From positions 15,315,053 through 15,379,052 of the forward strand of contig NC_049990.1 in NCBI RefSeq assembly GCF_000003815.2: DNA of 64,000 nucleotides, read 5' to 3'. The DNA is from Branchiostoma floridae. Lineage: Eukaryota; Chordata; Leptocardii; Amphioxiformes; Branchiostomatidae. Made by a program: the position numbers and the translations under genes. This document shows positions 60,401 to 64,000 of the stretch, in pieces; position 1 is the first letter of the stretch; the number at the start of each line of letters is the position of its first letter. The notes beneath the pieces were generated by a model, which had not been told where the DNA came from, made no database searches, and worked only from the letters and a program-made list of their open reading frames with translations.

Positions 60401-60486
60401 ACGTATGCCGCATTTCATTTGTACATCGGACAGAAAACCGCAGCTAGATATTGACGCGTAGGTCTGATCGTCGCACGACAGAAAAA

Positions 60487-62008
60487 ATGAAGGTGTCAAC
60501 GATGTCTGCTCTTCTTCTTGCCTTGTTCTGCTGTGCCTTGCTTGTCGAAGTCGCCACAGGTAACGGTTAAGGATATTCTAGCTATAGTCTGTGTAGCACA
60601 ATTTCTCTTGTTGGGCCTCCCCCTCTCCGAGTAAAATTACTACTAGAAGCTTGACATTTTCCTTGTATGAATCAGGTCTTGGTCATTTGTAACATTACAT
60701 ATGAGCGTGTGTTTTCTAGTACATATTCTCATGCATCCCACTTCAAATTTCACCATAGCATAGGCTTCGTTTAAAGCCAGGAATATTTTCAACATGTACA
60801 TTAATTACTAGTTTGCAAATGATTGACACATGTGCTCAACGTAGCGTTTGAAAATATTGCCGATACACGATACATCACGTAAATTCGTTGCGTTTTTCTT
60901 TTTCGGAAGAGCTGAACACGTGCGTCTCTGAAGCTTGCAGTATTTCTGACGTATTTTCGTTCAAAAATTGCCCTCAATGACTCATTTGTTCAGAAGCACC
61001 GAGTATAAGTTAAACAACGTACGTAGCTGCAAATGATTTCGTGATGTTCACTTCCACTTGACCTTTTTGATGTTTGTTTTGTTCTTGAAAGCTGCCGACC
61101 TGTCCAATCTGAAGACCAAACAGGACGTGCTGAACTACATGCAGAAAGCTGAGGACAGTAAGTGAACACGTAATCTTCACCTGTACGTCACAATTAGCAA
61201 TTCAACCAATGATAGCACGGCAATTAGCGGTTTGACCAATGAGGGTTGCTGCATGCTTGATTTGCATTTCTATGTGGTGATGGTGCCTTGCACTCGCTCT
61301 AGACGTTATGCCCTCAAGGGGATTTGCATAACATTGATGTAGATGCAAGATCTGGTATTCAGCATGTTCCCATCAACCATTGCCCCTAGCGTAAGACCAG
61401 TGAAGTGCATTGACGTAACCAATTGTATCTACCTTCCGAATTTCAGAGACAACAGCTGCCAAGGAAATCTACGACGAGCTTGTCAACCAGGGCAAAGCGA
61501 AGCTAGCCAATAAATTTAAGAAGAGGGCAAAATCTTACAGTAAGTAGGAAGTATATTTTGGACAGATGTCTTGTATAGAATTTGAAGGCCCCTAATAATT
61601 GTCTTTTGTTCGTCTTTGGGGCCTTTATCTTTGACATATTACCCACGGTATATTTTTTTCTGCACATGCGTATTTAAAATCGTGATAGTCCTTTTTAGCT
61701 CGAACAAGCTTGGTGTTTGAGAAACGTACTGTAATAAGCTCGTTTACACTTCAGAGAGCGCATCCTCAAAAATGAACGCCCCTTATTTGCAAACAGTTGT
61801 CTCCACTATTGCCATTATTTGCATAACAATGTCCCTACGCGGTGTTTGTCTCAGGGGCCTTTACCTTTGACCTATTACCCACAATTACTGTCGCTGCACA
61901 TGCGTAGTCTGACGTGTGAAATAGCTTATATTCTATATGAAAAACTTGAAATGATGTCTTCTGTTTTTTCTAGTCAAGCGGGAGCGCAGGAGGAAGAATG
62001 ATGATTAA
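60487..62008 (+). CDS. Small secreted helical protein, paralogue 2, 88 residues, basic tail
   Basis: Four exons: 60487-60559, 61092-61157, 61447-61539 and 61974-62008 (TAA), with the same lengths (73, 66, 93) and phases as paralogue 1 in exons 1-3. The signal peptide is nearly identical (MKVSTMSALLLALFCCALLV, then EVAT). The mature helical part differs at many positions (LKTKQDVLNYMQKAED; EIYDELVNQGKAKLANKFKK), yet stays open and similar in character, which suggests both copies are expressed and selected. The last exon ends IKRERRRKNDD, a basic tail replacing the acidic tail of paralogue 1. The function is unknown; the fold is likely two or three amphipathic helices. It has a good TATA box, unlike its sister gene. 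Confidence 0.8.
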
Positions 62009-62180
62009 ACTTGCCGAGGCTGACCAGACCGTCTGATGGACTCCTACGAGAGGAATTATAATTGTCAAATGTAAAGAAATGCAAATGATAATGCAAAGTA
62101 ACATTGTATCAGATAGAAAAGTAATGTCATGATTTGTACAAAGTTTCAAAATTGTCAGTTGTGGTATTACAGGAAAATTG

Positions 62181-62186
62181 AGTAAA
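62181..62186 (+). terminator. Variant polyadenylation signal AGTAAA of secreted paralogue 2
   Basis: At the position aligned with the second AATAAA of paralogue 1, this copy has AGTAAA. The first hexamer is also lost (GATAGAAA). AGTAAA is a known weaker variant. Confidence 0.4.
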
Positions 62187-62563
62187 AAAACGTAGCTCTA
62201 ACAAGTTCTCTTTGAATGTTGTATGAAAGTCGAAGTAATGCCGCATTCATCTACAAGTTCTAATATTGGTCTATATCTAGTGAACGTTCAGTAATACACA
62301 TAGCAGAGCCATGTTTGTTTTATCAACTGTTTCAGTGCATTCAAAAAATTGTACATATGTTCTAACCATATTCTGATATTGTGTTGACTTGTACAGAGTA
62401 TAAAATAAACTACTGAGTAATCGCCATGAAGTTTTCAGGTTTTGTTGTGTGGTGGTCAATATGATAAATGTTAAGAAACTTAGCGCCTGAAGCACTTTTT
62501 GAATATACTAAAATGAAAACATTTGACGGACATGCAGCCACCCTTTCATTGGTCTAGCTACTA

Positions 62564-63765
62564 ATTACCTCCATGAAATGTAATGGAATGGAGGTTATAT
62601 TTTACCCTGCGTTTGTCTGTGTGTGTAAACAAGATAACTCAAGAACGGCTTGGGGGATTGGTTTCATACTTGGTGTGTTGGTAGGGTGTGATGAAAGCTG
62701 GAAATGATTAGATTTTGGGTCCCCTAGCGGCTTCCCTTGGTACTGCAGCGCAACTTCCAGGTGTTTTCTCATCTTCTGAACAAGCTATGGTCACGAATTT
62801 TAGGTGTTAGATAGCTCTTGCGGTCTAGCGGCTAGTTTAGGGATAGCAGGGGCATTTTTGTCAAAAACTTCTGAAGCATTACAACCCCCCCCCCCCAGCC
62901 TGGTTTGGTTGATTCCACCCCTAGCCTGCACAGCACAGTTGACGCCTTCCTTAGGCCCATGGGTCAGGACTCCTTGACCTCCACGTGTCACAGGCGGACC
63001 GTACCATGTAGTTCAAAATGGGTAGAAATTTGTTGGTAAAAAGGACTTTTCATAACTCAAGAAGGGAACAACGGATTTTAATGATTTTTGGTATGTAGGT
63101 ACCTTAGACAATGTTTTACAAAATGAAATACTAATTATGCAAAATAGGAATACATTTGCATAATTAATGGGAATATTCCATCATAGCAGTTTTTCTATGT
63201 ATCTCTTGTCCTGGACGTGATATGGTCTTGACATTTGGGTGGTAGATAGCTTTCAGTGTCATGATAAAGTGGGACAAGTTTCAGCCCCCTAACATTTAAT
63301 TTCTAAACTGAAGGGGCATTGTTGTCAAAACATTCCAAAGACGATAACTGCAGAAAGGATTGACGGATTGGCATTATATTCGGCATGCGGATACCTTAGA
63401 CAAAGACGTTCATAATGATATATGTGTTATGCAAATGAGGACCTAATTTGCATAATTAATGAGGAAATTTTATTATTCCATTGTTTTCAATAGCTGGACT
63501 TCAATAAATGTAACACATGTTCATTATGATAGGTGGAATATAAGCAGATACCAATTATGGTAATGAGGAACCTATTTATATAATTTATGTAAGAATTGCA
63601 AAACCGCTTTATGTTTAATAATGGGAATTTTATCATTGTTTAATGTGTACGTTAGTCAATGATGAACAACACCATGCATAAATTATGTTAATATGTTAGT
63701 CAATTGTATGAAATTTACGAAAGCTCTAAATTTTCATGGAGGTATGTGGTCGCCGAACTCTAGTT
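62564..63765. mobile_element. Interspersed repeat, family G, second copy
   Basis: Starts TTACCTCCATGAAATGTAAT and ends TTTCATGGAGGTATGTGGTC then GCCGAACTCTAGTT. Its termini are partly inverted (TACCTCCATGAAA / TTTCATGGAGGTA). The interior shows TTTGCATAATTAATG units as in 54920-56241. Confidence 0.65.
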
Positions 63766-64000
63766 TGCTTTGTTTTCCTATGTTACATTCTATATACGTA
63801 TGAGGGTAAATGTGGACTTTTTATATCCATTCGTTTAGTTGTTGGAAGTTGGTTTCAAATAGATGAAATCTTCGGAATATTGAGGTAGAGATGGTTTATC
63901 TGTGACTAGTGTCTGATGGCTCTGTTTAGGATATCCCTGTATCTCACGTCACCAATGTTGTGATTTCTGTGCGAATCTCATCAACATGATAACACATTTC

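Overview
The window is eukaryotic, AT-leaning, intron-rich animal DNA with very many small inverted-repeat transposons. An invertebrate deuterostome, most likely a lancelet (Branchiostoma), fits the gene set, the repeat types and the dense nonautonomous elements, but the sequence does not prove the species. One assembly gap (174 N) lies at 47650-47823. Coding models below were built by hand from GT-AG splice sites whose reading phases agree from exon to exon.

Layout. (1) 1-8043, minus strand: the 5' part of an NCOA6 (nuclear receptor coactivator 6) orthologue that runs off the left edge. Eight coding exons give 420 residues, including the conserved N-terminal domain and the first LxxLL receptor-binding box. 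(2) 9176-16089, minus strand: a complete 8-exon, 615-residue polycystin-2-like six-transmembrane channel. (3) 18116-42915, minus strand: a 13-exon, about 1781-residue secreted M14B metallocarboxypeptidase. It has an intact catalytic domain, three transthyretin-like domains and long Thr/Ser-rich mucin-like linkers, and ends in a tail with a duplicated FWQWW motif. Its introns carry a 2.8 kb CR1/L2-like LINE and many MITEs. (4) 43.3-54.0 kb: no recognisable host gene. It holds a 16-bp minisatellite, a large simple-repeat block, a tRNA-derived SINE and a pair of 1.2 kb inverted arms flanking the gap. (5) 54174-58074 and 60487-62008, plus strand: tandem paralogous genes for small secreted helical proteins (94 and 88 residues). 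Their C-terminal tails carry opposite charge because one exon is read in shifted frames. (6) 62.5-64 kb: another copy of an interspersed repeat also found in intron 1 of the first paralogue.

The three large genes share orientation but are separate units. Each has its own start or stop, and nothing links their functions. The most unusual items are the modular carboxypeptidase, the frame-switched secreted paralogues with an exactly conserved four-CCAAT promoter array, the inverted duplication with a transposon in only one arm, and the Penelope-like relic with hammerhead-like termini.
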